NCBI RefSeq assembly: GCF_004795015.1
Contig: NZ_SSBI01000009.1
Location: forward strand, 1-64,000
Reading direction: 5' to 3'
Source of the DNA: Streptomyces sp. A1277
Lineage (GTDB): Bacteria > Actinomycetota > Actinomycetes > Streptomycetales > Streptomycetaceae
Length of the DNA stretch: 64,000 nt
Shown here one piece after another: positions 1 to 8,548 of the stretch. The notes beneath the pieces are model-generated. The model had not been told where the DNA came from. It was given only the letters and a program-made list of their open reading frames with translations, and made no database searches. How positions within the stretch are numbered: the stretch's first letter is position 1; the number at the start of each line of letters is the position of its first letter. The position numbers and the translations under genes are program-made.

Positions 1-80
1 CCCGGAGCAGTGGAACCCGGCGCCTCCCCGAGACGACACTCGGGCCCTCAACCTGCCCACTCTCAGCCCACGGCAGGAAA

Positions 81-109
81 ACGGTCCACCGACTCCGTCG
101 GCGGACCGT
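81..109. terminator. Hairpin, probable terminator
   Basis: Thirteen-base arms (81-93 and 97-109) with one mismatch and a 3-nt loop. It lies upstream of the first complete gene, so it probably ends a transcript entering from the left of the window. No coding region could be supported in bases 1-171. Confidence 0.5.
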
Positions 110-171
110 CATGAAACTTCGAGGTTAGCGTATCGCCGCGTATCCCCACCTCTCAGGGAAGGCGGCACGTC

Positions 172-1158
172 ATGGCGCAGATACCCGCCACAGCCGATTC
201 CGAACGGAATAGGTCCGCGTCCACCGAACGCCCCGCCCCGTCCTTCTTCTTCAACGGACACGCGCCCCGCCGACGGGTGCTGGTTATCGCGGCCAGCGCC
301 GTTCTCGGTTTCGCCCTGACAGTGGTGTGGTCGGCGAAGTTCGTCGACCAGACCATCGGCGACACGATCGCGGACACACTGCTGGGCCACACCGCCAAGG
401 GCACCCCGATCGCGGGCGCCCTGGCCGGTGTCTTCTTCGCTCTGGTCACGGGCGTCGCCGGAACATTCACCGCGTGCAACATCGCCGTGTTCAGCGCGCT
501 GGCGCCGCTGACCGGCGGACGGGCCGGCTCCCGTCGCAGCAGGATGGCCGCCGGACTTCGCCCGCTGGGACATCTCGCCGCCGGAGCGGTCGTGGTGTCG
601 GCCTTGTACGGCGTGGTGGTCGCGATCACCGGAACGGACATGTCCCAGTTCGACGAGAGCCAGAGCAGCGGGCTCTCGGGCCGGCTGATTCAGGCCATGG
701 TGGTCTTCGGCATCATCGGTCTGGTGATGACGTACCTCGGCCTGGCGACGCTGGGCTTCGTACGCGACCCCCTGGCAAAGGTGTCGCAGAAGTACCCCAG
801 CGCACCGATGCTGTTCATGGGCGGACTGATCGGGGCCTTTCTCGTCGGACGGCCCTTTCCGCTCTTCCGCCAGTTGTTCCGGGACACCGCCGAGAACCAC
901 AACGTGCTCTACGGTGCGGTGGCCTTCGGTTTTCAGAGTCTGGGCAACATCCTGGTCATGGCGGTGCTGTTCCTCCTTGTGACCGGATTCCTCGGGGACC
1001 GGCTGCACCGGTGGATGACGGATGCGCCGAGCCGTACCGCCGCGCTCATGGCGGCAGGGTTCATCGTGGCGGGCGTCTTCCTGCTGCTGTACTGGGACGT
1101 TCGGATCTTGGCCGGCCGCGACCTGATCTGGTACCCGATCGCGCCCTGGGCAGCCTGA
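172..1158 (+). CDS. Polytopic membrane protein of unknown function
   Basis: A 328-residue integral membrane protein. After a cytosolic-looking N-terminal stretch of about 40 residues there are about seven hydrophobic segments, the first at about residues 41-60. A Gly-rich membrane segment near residues 83-106 contains GTFTACNIAVFSAL, which recalls the Cys-containing helices of CcdA/DsbD-type proteins, but there is no second matching Cys motif, so I do not assign that function. The start follows a GGAAGGCGGC stretch. It is a monocistronic plus-strand gene followed directly by a strong hairpin. It may lie outside the biosynthetic cluster; transport or a redox membrane role are both possible. 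Confidence 0.7.
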   Translation: MAQIPATADSERNRSASTERPAPSFFFNGHAPRRRVLVIAASAVLGFALTVVWSAKFVDQTIGDTIADTLLGHTAKGTPIAGALAGVFFALVTGVAGTFTACNIAVFSALAPLTGGRAGSRRSRMAAGLRPLGHLAAGAVVVSALYGVVVAITGTDMSQFDESQSSGLSGRLIQAMVVFGIIGLVMTYLGLATLGFVRDPLAKVSQKYPSAPMLFMGGLIGAFLVGRPFPLFRQLFRDTAENHNVLYGAVAFGFQSLGNILVMAVLFLLVTGFLGDRLHRWMTDAPSRTAALMAAGFIVAGVFLLLYWDVRILAGRDLIWYPIAPWAA

Positions 1159-1175
1159 GCGGCCCTCGGACGTGT

Positions 1176-1213
1176 CTGTGGCCTGGTCGGGGAGTTCCCC
1201 GGCCAGGCCACAG
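1176..1213. terminator. Strong bidirectional hairpin terminator
   Basis: Seventeen-base arms (1176-1192 and 1197-1213) with one G-T pair and an AGTT loop. It sits between the plus-strand membrane protein and the convergent minus-strand transposase-like gene and can serve both. Confidence 0.75.
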
Positions 1214-1280
1214 AGCCGATGCGGGCAGCCGGCGCGCCTTCGCCGGCGCGCAGAACCACTCCCCGCGTGCGCTCACGGAA

Positions 1281-2504
1281 TCACGGACCGACTGCCGCGT
1301 GCGCGAAGGGCTTTCGCTCACGCGGCAGCGGGTGAACGCCCGTCCGACGGGGGGCGGAGCTGAGCAGGCGGTGTGCGTAGGCCGCGGACACCAGGGTCAT
1401 GTGGTGGTGCCACCCCGGGTAGGACCGCCCTTCGAAGTCGAGCAGGCCGACATGCTCCTCCATGTCCCGTACCGCCCTCGCCGTGCGGGAGAGCGTTCCG
1501 GCCAGAGCGAGTACCTCATCGGTGGAGGTTTCCAGCATGTTGGTGAGCCACAGCTGAGCCGAGCGGCCCTTCCCTCCGTTGCGCACCGCGAGCAGCCGGT
1601 AGGTGCGCAGGGCTGCTCCGGGCCCCGGTTCGGGCACGTGCACCAAGCAGGACGTCACGGTCTCGGCGCCGAGGTGGCCGGCCTCGGCCACTTCCTCGGT
1701 GCGGATCGGAAAGCCGGGGTCGCGCTCATGGAGGCTGTATGCCGGCAGGAGCGGTCCGCGGAAGGAGGCGTTGACATGGCAGTGGGCCAGTCGGCCGCCG
1801 CCGGGAACGATCCTGAGCTTTCCCGGAACGGAGACGACGAACTCGCGCTCGTTCACGTCGAGTCGGCCGATCACCGCGCTCGCACCGGATGACCCTTCCA
1901 GGTCGGCCACCACGGGCAGCGGCCTCGACCGGGCACCCATGGTGTCCTGGCAGGCCAGCTCCAGCACATGCGTCGCGAAAGGCCAGGCCCGCGCCGTGTC
2001 CGGGATGCGGGCGCGCGCTTGCCGCAGCGGATCCTCGGTCCACGCCCGGGGAAGCAGCAGGCTCCAGTTCACCGGAAGAGCGGCGTCGTCGGACGCCAGG
2101 AAGGCTCCGACCCCCACCTGACAGGTCACCGAGCGCCCTGTGGAAGCCAGGTAGCGGCGGTGCACTCCGCAGGAGTGCTGCCCCCGCTTGCGCAGGATGA
2201 CCTGGTCGATCACCATCGCCCGCAGGGGCAGTCGCCGCTCGACCCAACGGGCCAGTTTCTCCCGGACGGGCATCCAGTCCCACGGGCTCGCGTTGACGAA
2301 CTGCTGGAGCGACTGGGAGGCCGTGGGAGATCCGGAGACCGCTGCGGCAATGCGCCGCACCGACTTCTTTCCCGGCGTATTGAGCAGGCCCTCCAGATAG
2401 ATGTGCGCCCAGCGGCGTTGGTCGGCCCTCGGCAGGTGCTCGAACAGCCTCCTGGCGAACGCGGGCAGTGAGGCTTGCGCGAGAGTCGTGGCAGGCGTCT
2501 CCAT
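1281..2504 (-). CDS. IS701-family transposase-like protein
   Basis: A 407-residue DDE-type transposase-like protein. Family-typical stretches include VGVGAFLASDDAALPVNW, the LLPRAWTEDP segment, VVADLEGSS around the second acidic position, and the C-terminal DFEGRSYPGWHHHMTL. The first catalytic motif, usually DDTGFPKKG in this family, reads DQVILRKRG, so the second Asp is Gln. The start is preceded by GGGGGAGATGCC, a good ribosome site. I saw no terminal inverted repeats or target duplication beside it, so this looks like a resident or domesticated copy rather than a complete insertion sequence. Full-length IS701-like genes do occur inside Streptomyces clusters. It is divergent from the regulator at 3201. 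Confidence 0.75.
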   Translation of the reverse strand: METPATTLAQASLPAFARRLFEHLPRADQRRWAHIYLEGLLNTPGKKSVRRIAAAVSGSPTASQSLQQFVNASPWDWMPVREKLARWVERRLPLRAMVIDQVILRKRGQHSCGVHRRYLASTGRSVTCQVGVGAFLASDDAALPVNWSLLLPRAWTEDPLRQARARIPDTARAWPFATHVLELACQDTMGARSRPLPVVADLEGSSGASAVIGRLDVNEREFVVSVPGKLRIVPGGGRLAHCHVNASFRGPLLPAYSLHERDPGFPIRTEEVAEAGHLGAETVTSCLVHVPEPGPGAALRTYRLLAVRNGGKGRSAQLWLTNMLETSTDEVLALAGTLSRTARAVRDMEEHVGLLDFEGRSYPGWHHHMTLVSAAYAHRLLSSAPRRTGVHPLPRERKPFAHAAVGP

Positions 2505-2737
2505 GGCATCTCCCCCATCCTTGCAAGAGCAAGCATTACTAGTGCCGGGTCAGATCGGCTGCGGTGGTCATGTCCTGCAGGTGCGGTGCCACGTGGGATG
2601 TGCGTGGCACCGGGTCCGTACGAGTCCGTGCCCGGAGTGCGTCGGGGGCCTCGCGGGCGGACGCCGGCTACGGCGATGCGGCGGCCTTCCGGTCCGCGAG
2701 CCCGGGGGAAGGTTCCGCCGTACGCCCGAAGGGGGCG

Positions 2738-2766
2738 CCCGCGGCGTCCGGTGCTTCCCCACGTTC
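2738..2766 (-). repeat. 29-base element, copy 1
   Basis: Matches 47529-47557 at 28 of 29 positions. On the minus strand each copy starts with a GTG-GGG-AAG-CAC run that could encode MGKH(R/Q)TPRA. Copy 1 lies about 230 bases upstream of the transposase-like gene. Confidence 0.6.
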
Positions 2767-3047
2767 TCGGCTCCCTTCGGACAGAGGAGACCCCACTTCT
2801 CGACGTGCCGGCCGATATTCCTCGTACTGGGCGTACTGGGGATTTCGGCCGGTGCGCTCCTACTACTCGCGGACCGGGCCGGAATCAGTCCCATCCGTTA
2901 CCACGACACACCGAACGTCATGCCACCCTGATCGAGCCCTGCTACCGAGATGTAAAAATAAGAAGGGCACCCGCATTTTTTCCACAGGGACAACTGTTCC
3001 CACTTCACCACCCCGGTACACACCAAGCACTGCACAGAAGTACGCGA

Positions 3048-3080
3048 CTCGCAAAAGCGTGCGAGCCGGAAAAGATCCGG
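3048..3080. promoter_or_regulatory. Inverted repeats, possible operator of the adjacent regulator
   Basis: Two adjacent inverted repeats: CTCGCA-6-TGCGAG (3048-3065) and CCGGA-5-TCCGG (3066-3080). A weaker one (CCGAT...ATCGG) follows at about 3105-3119. They lie 85-150 bases before the regulator start, where autoregulatory elements of gamma-butyrolactone receptors are commonly found. No match to a defined consensus was established. Confidence 0.35.
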
Positions 3081-3200
3081 TAATGGCGTCGCGACTTCTG
3101 CGAACCGATGCGAAATCGGGCAACTACGCCTGCTCGCAGACCTGTTGACGTGGACCTGGATCTCTCCGCGTCCACCGACGAGTACCCACCTGGAGAAACT

Positions 3201-3797
3201 ATGGTGAAACAGGACAGAGCTATACGGACGCGCACCGCCATCATCCGGGCCGCGGCCGTCGAGTTCGGCCAGGGCGGCTATGAAGGTACATCGCTCTCTC
3301 GAATCAGCAAGACCGCAGGCGTATCCATGGGCTCATTGGGCTTTCATTTCGTGACAAAGGCAGAGATGGCGGATGCCGTACAGGAGGAGGGCGGCAACCT
3401 CATCAAGGCGGTCGTACAGCAGGTGATCGTGCAGACGGCGCCACCGCTCACCCGGGTCGCCGACCTCACGCTCGATCTCGTCCGGCTCCTGGAAGCAGAG
3501 CCCTCGGTCCGTGCCACCGCCCGTCTCGCCCGGGAACGGACCGCCCCGTCGTCATGGCCGAGCAGTTGGCTCCCGGCTGTGCAGAACCTCCTCGCCGAGG
3601 CCCACACAGCCGACCAGCTCCGCAGCAGTGCTCCGCCCGAGGACGTCACCTCCCTGGTGGAGTACCTGATCAATGGCGCCGAGGCGCACCTGCGCACGGC
3701 ACCGAGGACCGAGCACGGGTGCGAAGGGACCGTGAAGCAGCTCGAACGTCTGTGGAACCTGGCCCTGACGGGCGTGTCGGCGGAGCAATCGGCCTGA
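3201..3797 (+). CDS. TetR-family regulator of the gamma-butyrolactone-receptor (ArpA/ScbR) type
   Basis: A 198-residue one-component regulator. The N-terminal helix-turn-helix (about residues 5-60) follows the ArpA/ScbR pattern: KQDRAIRTRTAIIRAAA at the start and FHFVTKAEMADAV at the end of the recognition region. The C-terminal ligand domain is divergent and shorter than the roughly 215 residues usual for true butyrolactone receptors, so it could instead be a pseudo-receptor that binds the end product. The start at 3201 is chosen because GGAG precedes it; an upstream in-frame ATG at 3108 has no ribosome site. It probably controls this cluster and its own promoter, which contains several inverted repeats. 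Confidence 0.85.
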   Translation: MVKQDRAIRTRTAIIRAAAVEFGQGGYEGTSLSRISKTAGVSMGSLGFHFVTKAEMADAVQEEGGNLIKAVVQQVIVQTAPPLTRVADLTLDLVRLLEAEPSVRATARLARERTAPSSWPSSWLPAVQNLLAEAHTADQLRSSAPPEDVTSLVEYLINGAEAHLRTAPRTEHGCEGTVKQLERLWNLALTGVSAEQSA

Positions 3798-3991
3798 GAC
3801 GCCACCGCCGTCCGGCAGCCTCCGACCGGTAACCGTCGTACGTGCGGGCGGCCTTCGGCTGAGCATGTGATCCGGCCGAGGAACACACAGCGATCAGCGC
3901 GAAGGCCGCGGGCGCGCGTCTGTACGCGGAGGGGGCCGGTCCCGGCCGCCCACCTCCCCGCCGGCTGAGCTTGCGCGACGCTCGCCGTGGG

Positions 3992-5401
3992 CTATGCCGC
4001 CGTCTTCTGCGCGGACCAGGTCTCCACCGGGCGGATCGGCACCAGCGGGGGCGGCGTCGGGCTCGGGGCCGGTCCGCGCAGCGCGTTCCACAGTACGCGC
4101 GCCATGAACGCGGGTTTCTGCAGCGACTCGGGCCGGTCGATCAGGCCGGCCGTACGCATGTACGCGGCGGCGACCTTCTTGTCGCGGGTCGCGGCGATCT
4201 GAACGAGCCTCAGGAACTTCTGCGCCGCCTTGACCTGCAGCGTGCGCTTGCCCTCGACCCCGGGGAAGCTCAGGTCCATGATGTTGGTCATCTCCCAGGC
4301 CGGGGCGACGACGTTCTTCGCCAGGTCCTCGAAGTACAGCAGTGGCTGCGGGGCCGCCCCGGTGTGCAGGTGTCCGCGCATAGTCAGGGCCGACAGCGCA
4401 GCCACCGTCATGCCCTGCGCGTAGACCGGGTTGAAGCAGGTCACCGCGTCTCCGACGACGACCAGGCCGTTGGGGAAGCGGGTCAGCTTCTCGTAGCGGC
4501 GGCGCAGTGTGGTGGGGAAGCGGAAGGCGACCGGCTCGTCCAGCGGCTCGGCGTGCTGCAGTGTCTCCCAGATCTCCGGCGCGGCGAGTGTCTTGACGAA
4601 GTCGTAGAAGCCTTGCTGGTCGGTCGGCGGGTGGTCGCCGAGGATGCCGTAGGCGGTCAGCTCGACGCGGCCGCCATCGGTCTTGGTGAAGATCGCGCCG
4701 CGCGGCAGCTTGGCGTTGGCGACCGGGTTGATCGACAGATCGGGGCCGTACGGGTTGACCTTGAGCTTGTAGTGCTGGGTGACGTAGCCGAGGCCGACCT
4801 TCTTGCTCTCCTCCTCGACCGTTCCGTAGCCCAGCTCCTGCAGCCACACCGGGGTGCGCGACCCGCGGCCGGTGGCGTCGACGACCAGGTCGGCCTCGAT
4901 GGTGTGCTCGTTCTCGTGACCGTGTGCCAGTACGCGTGCCCCGACGACGGTGCCCCGGTCCGGGGTGGTCGCCAGGCCGAGGATGTCGTGCTCCTCCACG
5001 AACACCACGTTCGGCAGCGCCGCGGTGCGCCGGCGGATGTGCTTCTCCAGCATCGGGCGGCTGGCCGCCACGCAGGTCAGGCCCGCCACCTCCTGCTCGA
5101 TGCGCACGCCGTTGAAGTACCAGCGCACATTGCCGCACAGGTCGCCGGTGGGCACCCCGTCGGCGAAGATCTCCTGCGTGACCCCGGGGTAGAACTCCTC
5201 CATGACCAGCTGGCCCCGGGCCAGCAGGCCGTTGATGTGCTTGCCCTGCGGGCAGCTGCGCCGCGCCTCCTCGGCGTCGAGCAGCCTGTCGCGGTCGACG
5301 ATCTGCACCTCGTCGTAGGCGTCGGCGAGCACCCTGGCCGCGAACAGGCCCGCGATGCTGCCACCCAGTACCACCGCGCGGGATTTTGTAGCGTCACTCA
5401 C
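3992..5401 (-). CDS. FAD-dependent monooxygenase / halogenase-like flavoprotein
   Basis: A 469-residue class A-type flavoprotein. The N-terminus has a Rossmann motif variant GGSIAGL (residues about 11-17) and an acidic end of beta2 (IVDRDRLL). The second FAD motif is GDAVTCFNPVYAQGM in the C-terminal half. Overall it resembles UbiH-like hydroxylases and their epoxidase or halogenase-like relatives. It lacks the WxWxIP halogenase motif seen in the gene at 19854, so hydroxylation or epoxidation is more likely. The GTG start at 5401 has TTGGAG upstream; the frame stays open further 5' but without a ribosome site. It is divergent from the flavin monooxygenase at 5749. Confidence 0.8.
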   Translation of the reverse strand: MSDATKSRAVVLGGSIAGLFAARVLADAYDEVQIVDRDRLLDAEEARRSCPQGKHINGLLARGQLVMEEFYPGVTQEIFADGVPTGDLCGNVRWYFNGVRIEQEVAGLTCVAASRPMLEKHIRRRTAALPNVVFVEEHDILGLATTPDRGTVVGARVLAHGHENEHTIEADLVVDATGRGSRTPVWLQELGYGTVEEESKKVGLGYVTQHYKLKVNPYGPDLSINPVANAKLPRGAIFTKTDGGRVELTAYGILGDHPPTDQQGFYDFVKTLAAPEIWETLQHAEPLDEPVAFRFPTTLRRRYEKLTRFPNGLVVVGDAVTCFNPVYAQGMTVAALSALTMRGHLHTGAAPQPLLYFEDLAKNVVAPAWEMTNIMDLSFPGVEGKRTLQVKAAQKFLRLVQIAATRDKKVAAAYMRTAGLIDRPESLQKPAFMARVLWNALRGPAPSPTPPPLVPIRPVETWSAQKTAA

Positions 5402-5748
5402 GGATTCTCCAAGTGGGTATGTCAGGTTGCCAGCCGTCGCGAACATCGTTGCGCCGTGCCGGGTGCGCCTGCATCTCCGGGATTGCCAGGAGGCAACGGG
5501 GGGACCGGACGCATGCGCCGCATCGCGCGCCTGCTCGATACGGGCCGTCTCCGGGAACTGAGGCGGCCAGGCGTGCCCCGGCCGGCACCGGCAATCTCGG
5601 AGACGACACCGCGGGCACGGGGCTCTTAGCATCGGGGACGATTCCGGCCCGTCGTGAGGGGCGTGTGGCTCATCGTGCGGGGCCTGGACACCGTGCCGGT
5701 GGCGGCTGCTCCCAGACGGCAGATCCCCCCTTCTCCAGGAGGTGTTCC

Positions 5749-6930
5749 GTGTCCGACATAGAAGTACCGACCCGGCAGGAAATGGTTCGCCGGGTGGCTG
5801 AGCTGGCGCCGCTGCTGCGCGGGCACGCCGCCTGGAACGAGGAAAACCGGCGCGTCCACGACGAGTCGATCGAGGCGCTGACCGACGCCGGCGTCTTCAA
5901 GCTGCGCGTCCCGGCCCGCTACGGCGGTTTCGAGGCGGACAGCGCGACCATGGTCGACGTCGCCACGGAACTGGGCCGCGCGGACGGTTCCACGGCGTGG
6001 GTGGCCTCGGTCTACTGGATTCCCGGCTGGATGGCCTGCCTGTTCCCCGACGAGGTCCAGGACGAGGTCTTCGCTCGCCCGGACGCCCGGGTGTGCGGAA
6101 CCCTGAGCCCGTCGGCGACCGCCACCCCCGCCAAGGGCGGTGTCGTCGTGAACGGGAAGTGGGGCTTCCAGAGCGGTTCGCAGCACGCGCACTGGCAGGA
6201 GATCATCGCGATCCTGGTGCCGCCGGAGGGCCAGCCCTATCCGATCGTCGCGCTGGTGCCGATGAGCGACCTGCTGATCGTGGACGACTGGCACACCTCC
6301 GGGCTGAAGGGCACCGGCAGCGTCAGCACGGTGGCGCAGGACGTGTTCATCCCGGCCGAGCGCGTACTGCCGCTGCCGGCGATCCTGGAGGCCCAGTCCG
6401 CCTCCAAGCTGAACGCCGACTCGCCGATCTACCGCGCACCGCTGCTCCCGGTGGCCTCGGCCTCCGCCGTGGGACCGCTGGTCGGCATGGCCCGCGGCGC
6501 GATGGATGCCTTCGTCAAGCGGCTGCCCGACCGCAAGATCACCTACACCGCCTACGAGAAGCAGTCCGAGGCGCCGCTCACCCACCTGCAGATCGCCGAG
6601 GCCGCGATGAAGATCGACGAGGCGGCGTTCCACGCGCACCGGCTGTCGGCCACCCTCGACGCGAAATGCGCCGACGGCTCGGCATGGGACATCAACGAGC
6701 GCGCGCTGGCCCGTGCCGACCTGGGCGCGACCGGCCGGCTGGCCAAGGAGGCGGCGGACATCCTCGGCACCGCCAGCGGTGGTTCCTCGATCTACACGAG
6801 TGTGCCGATCCAGCGCTATGTGAGGGACCTGAACGCGGTCACGCTCCACGCGCTGATGCACCCGAACACGAATGCGGAGCTCTATGGACGCGTGCTGTGC
6901 GGCCTTGACCCGAACACCGCCTACATCTGA
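5749..6930 (+). CDS. Acyl-CoA-dehydrogenase-fold flavin monooxygenase (HsaA-like, group D)
   Basis: A 393-residue protein with the acyl-CoA dehydrogenase fold: N-terminal helical part (RVPARYGGFEADSATMVDVA), middle beta domain (NGKWGFQSGSQHAHW; TSGLKGTGS) and C-terminal helical part. This organisation and the absence of a catalytic acyl-CoA-dehydrogenase Glu signature fit the two-component flavin hydroxylases such as HsaA and amino-sugar N-oxygenases. Such enzymes need reduced flavin from a partner; the flavin reductase at 51303 is a candidate. The GTG start at 5749 is preceded by AGGAGG. The SgcJ-like gene follows 13 bases after the stop, so the two form an operon. Confidence 0.8.
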   Translation: MSDIEVPTRQEMVRRVAELAPLLRGHAAWNEENRRVHDESIEALTDAGVFKLRVPARYGGFEADSATMVDVATELGRADGSTAWVASVYWIPGWMACLFPDEVQDEVFARPDARVCGTLSPSATATPAKGGVVVNGKWGFQSGSQHAHWQEIIAILVPPEGQPYPIVALVPMSDLLIVDDWHTSGLKGTGSVSTVAQDVFIPAERVLPLPAILEAQSASKLNADSPIYRAPLLPVASASAVGPLVGMARGAMDAFVKRLPDRKITYTAYEKQSEAPLTHLQIAEAAMKIDEAAFHAHRLSATLDAKCADGSAWDINERALARADLGATGRLAKEAADILGTASGGSSIYTSVPIQRYVRDLNAVTLHALMHPNTNAELYGRVLCGLDPNTAYI

Positions 6931-6943
6931 CAGGAGTGAGCAC

Positions 6944-7399
6944 ATGAGCACGGACACCAACACCGAGCCGAGCACCACCGCGCCCGAGGCGGACATGGCG
7001 GCGATCGCCGCACTGACCCAGAAGGTGATCGCGGCCTGGGCCTACAACGACGCCGATGCTTTCGCGGGCCTCTTCGTCGAGGAGGGCACGATGATCCTGC
7101 CCGGCATGTACGCCAAGGGCCGTGCCGCGATCCACGCCTTCCTGGCCGAGTCCTTCGCCGGGCAGTACAAGGGCACCCAGGTCACCGGGCGCCCGCTGGA
7201 CCTGCGCCTGCTCGGGGCGGACTGCGGCATCCTCCTCACCGAGGGCGGGGTGCTGCCGGCCGGCCACACCGAGGTGCCGGACGAGCAGTCGATCCGGGCG
7301 TCCTGGGTGGTCGTCAAGCGGGACGGGGAATGGCGGCTGGCCGCCTACCAGAACAGCCACGCGCGGCTGCAGCTGCCCGCCCCGGGCGGAGCCGCCTAG
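6944..7399 (+). CDS. SgcJ/EcaC-family small protein (SnoaL-like, NTF2 fold)
   Basis: A 151-residue NTF2-fold protein. It has the family pattern of an N-terminal helix (ALTQKVIAAWAYNDADAFAGLF), EGTMILPG, GRAAIHAFLAESF, and a final strand WRLAAYQNSHARLQ. SgcJ/EcaC members occur in enediyne clusters such as C-1027; their biochemical role is not settled. An AGGAGTGAGCAC ribosome site sits directly after the stop of the flavin monooxygenase, so the two are probably co-translated. Its presence fits with the enediyne synthase at the other end of the window. Two terminator hairpins follow. Confidence 0.85.
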   Translation: MSTDTNTEPSTTAPEADMAAIAALTQKVIAAWAYNDADAFAGLFVEEGTMILPGMYAKGRAAIHAFLAESFAGQYKGTQVTGRPLDLRLLGADCGILLTEGGVLPAGHTEVPDEQSIRASWVVVKRDGEWRLAAYQNSHARLQLPAPGGAA

Positions 7400-7446
7400 A
7401 GTCTGTTCGCACATCGGGCGGGCGGTGGAGATCGCCCCTTCGGTTC

Positions 7447-7557
7447 GGCACGGGCCGCTGACCAGCGGCCCGTGCCGCTCGTGCTTCGCCGGCCGGCGGC
7501 AGTCCGTTGCCGCAGCGGTCTGGGGCGGGAGCCGGGCGACCCGGCTCCCGCCCCAGA
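7447..7557. terminator. Two tandem hairpin terminators between convergent genes
   Basis: First hairpin: 13-base perfect arms 7447-7459 and 7464-7476, loop GACC. Second hairpin: 18-base perfect arms 7519-7536 and 7540-7557, loop CGA. They separate the plus-strand SgcJ-like operon from the minus-strand hydrolase-like gene. Confidence 0.85.
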
Positions 7558-7574
7558 TGTCGGAGCGGCTGAGG

Positions 7575-8429
7575 TCAGAGCTTGAGCATCTCCCCGGCGA
7601 CCTCGTCGGCGGACGCGGCGGGGATCGCGGTCGCGGCCTCCTCCAGCACGAGCAGCCGCGCGCCGGGGATGTCGCGCGCGAGCGCCTCGCCGCAGCCGAC
7701 CGGGAAGAACCGGTTGCGACGGCCGTGCACCACGAGCGCCGGCACCGTGAGTTCGCTCAGGCGCTCGCGCCAGCGGGGCCGGCAGTCCAGGTGGGCGAAG
7801 ACGGTGCCGAGCTGGTTGGCCATCTGGACGGGGCGCGATGTGTCCGGTGTGCGGTCGAAGATCCTTCCGGCGGTGGTCCGTGCCTCGTCGGGGTCGTCAC
7901 CGAAGACCTCGGCCGCGGCGGTCGCCCACTCCACCACCGAGGCGCGGTCGGACCAGTCGGGCTTCGGGAGCTTGAAGCGCTCCTTCATCGCGGTCTGGTC
8001 GTGGTCGGGCAGGTCGTCGTCGACCGGACCGGGTGCGACGGCCCGCGTCCCGGCGAGCGTCAGCGCGGAGAACGCCTCCGGGTGGTCGAGGGCGGCCACC
8101 TGCGCGACCATCCCGCCGACGCCGATGCCCGCCAGGTGCGCGGGACGGTCGTCGAGCCCGCGGGCGAGCGCGGCCGCGTCGGCGGCGAGGTCCCGGAGCG
8201 TGTACGCGGGTGCGTCGGGGGCGGCCGTGGTGGACGCGCCCGCGTCGCGCAGGTCGTAGCGCACGACGTGGCGTCCGCCGCGCGCGAGCGCCTCGCAGAG
8301 GGCGTCGGGCCAGGACAACATGGTCGTACCGCCCGCGAGCAGTACCAAGGGGTCCGCCTCGTCACCGAAGTGCTCGACCCCGAGTGTGACGCCTTGGGGC
8401 GTGCGGAACGTGTCAACTGTCGAATGCAT
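7575..8429 (-). CDS. Alpha/beta-hydrolase fold protein lacking the catalytic triad
   Basis: A 284-residue protein similar over its length to RdmC/DauP-like alpha/beta-hydrolases (LLAGGTTMLSWPDAL; RYDLRDAGAS; VPALVVHGRRN). The nucleophile elbow reads G-I-G-V-G, so Gly103 replaces the catalytic Ser. The usual acid after the HG strand is Asn239. The position of the catalytic His, normally in a GHDLP-like motif, is Thr267 in AATAIPA, and no His occurs after the HG strand. The reading frame is intact, so this is probably a selected non-hydrolytic protein: a lyase, cyclase, binding or partner role. The ATG at 8429 is chosen because GGAGG is six bases upstream. Confidence 0.8.
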   Translation of the reverse strand: MHSTVDTFRTPQGVTLGVEHFGDEADPLVLLAGGTTMLSWPDALCEALARGGRHVVRYDLRDAGASTTAAPDAPAYTLRDLAADAAALARGLDDRPAHLAGIGVGGMVAQVAALDHPEAFSALTLAGTRAVAPGPVDDDLPDHDQTAMKERFKLPKPDWSDRASVVEWATAAAEVFGDDPDEARTTAGRIFDRTPDTSRPVQMANQLGTVFAHLDCRPRWRERLSELTVPALVVHGRRNRFFPVGCGEALARDIPGARLLVLEEAATAIPAASADEVAGEMLKL

Positions 8430-8548
8430 CGTCAACCTCCAAGACAGCCGGTGCCGACGGCATCAGCGGTCCCAATGTAATGGTTTCAACCACAGAAGAA
8501 CGGTTTGCCGGCGAGGTGGAGGACACCGGCCGGCAGACCGTCGACGGA

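Larger units (their letters stand above)
2505..3200. other. Long intergenic region between divergent genes
   Basis: About 700 bases with no gene I can support; open frames here lack ribosome sites and family features. It must contain the promoters of the minus-strand transposase-like gene and the plus-strand regulator. Bases about 2940-3000 are unusually AT-rich for this window. A 29-base element at 2738-2766 recurs near the antiporter gene, and three short inverted repeats lie at 3048-3115. Confidence 0.6.

Noticed and set aside
1281..2532. A complete insertion sequence around the transposase-like gene
   Set aside because: No terminal inverted repeats or target duplication were found at either side.
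2505..3200. Small genes in the long intergenic region
   Set aside because: Several short frames exist but none has a ribosome site, codon pattern or recognisable family.
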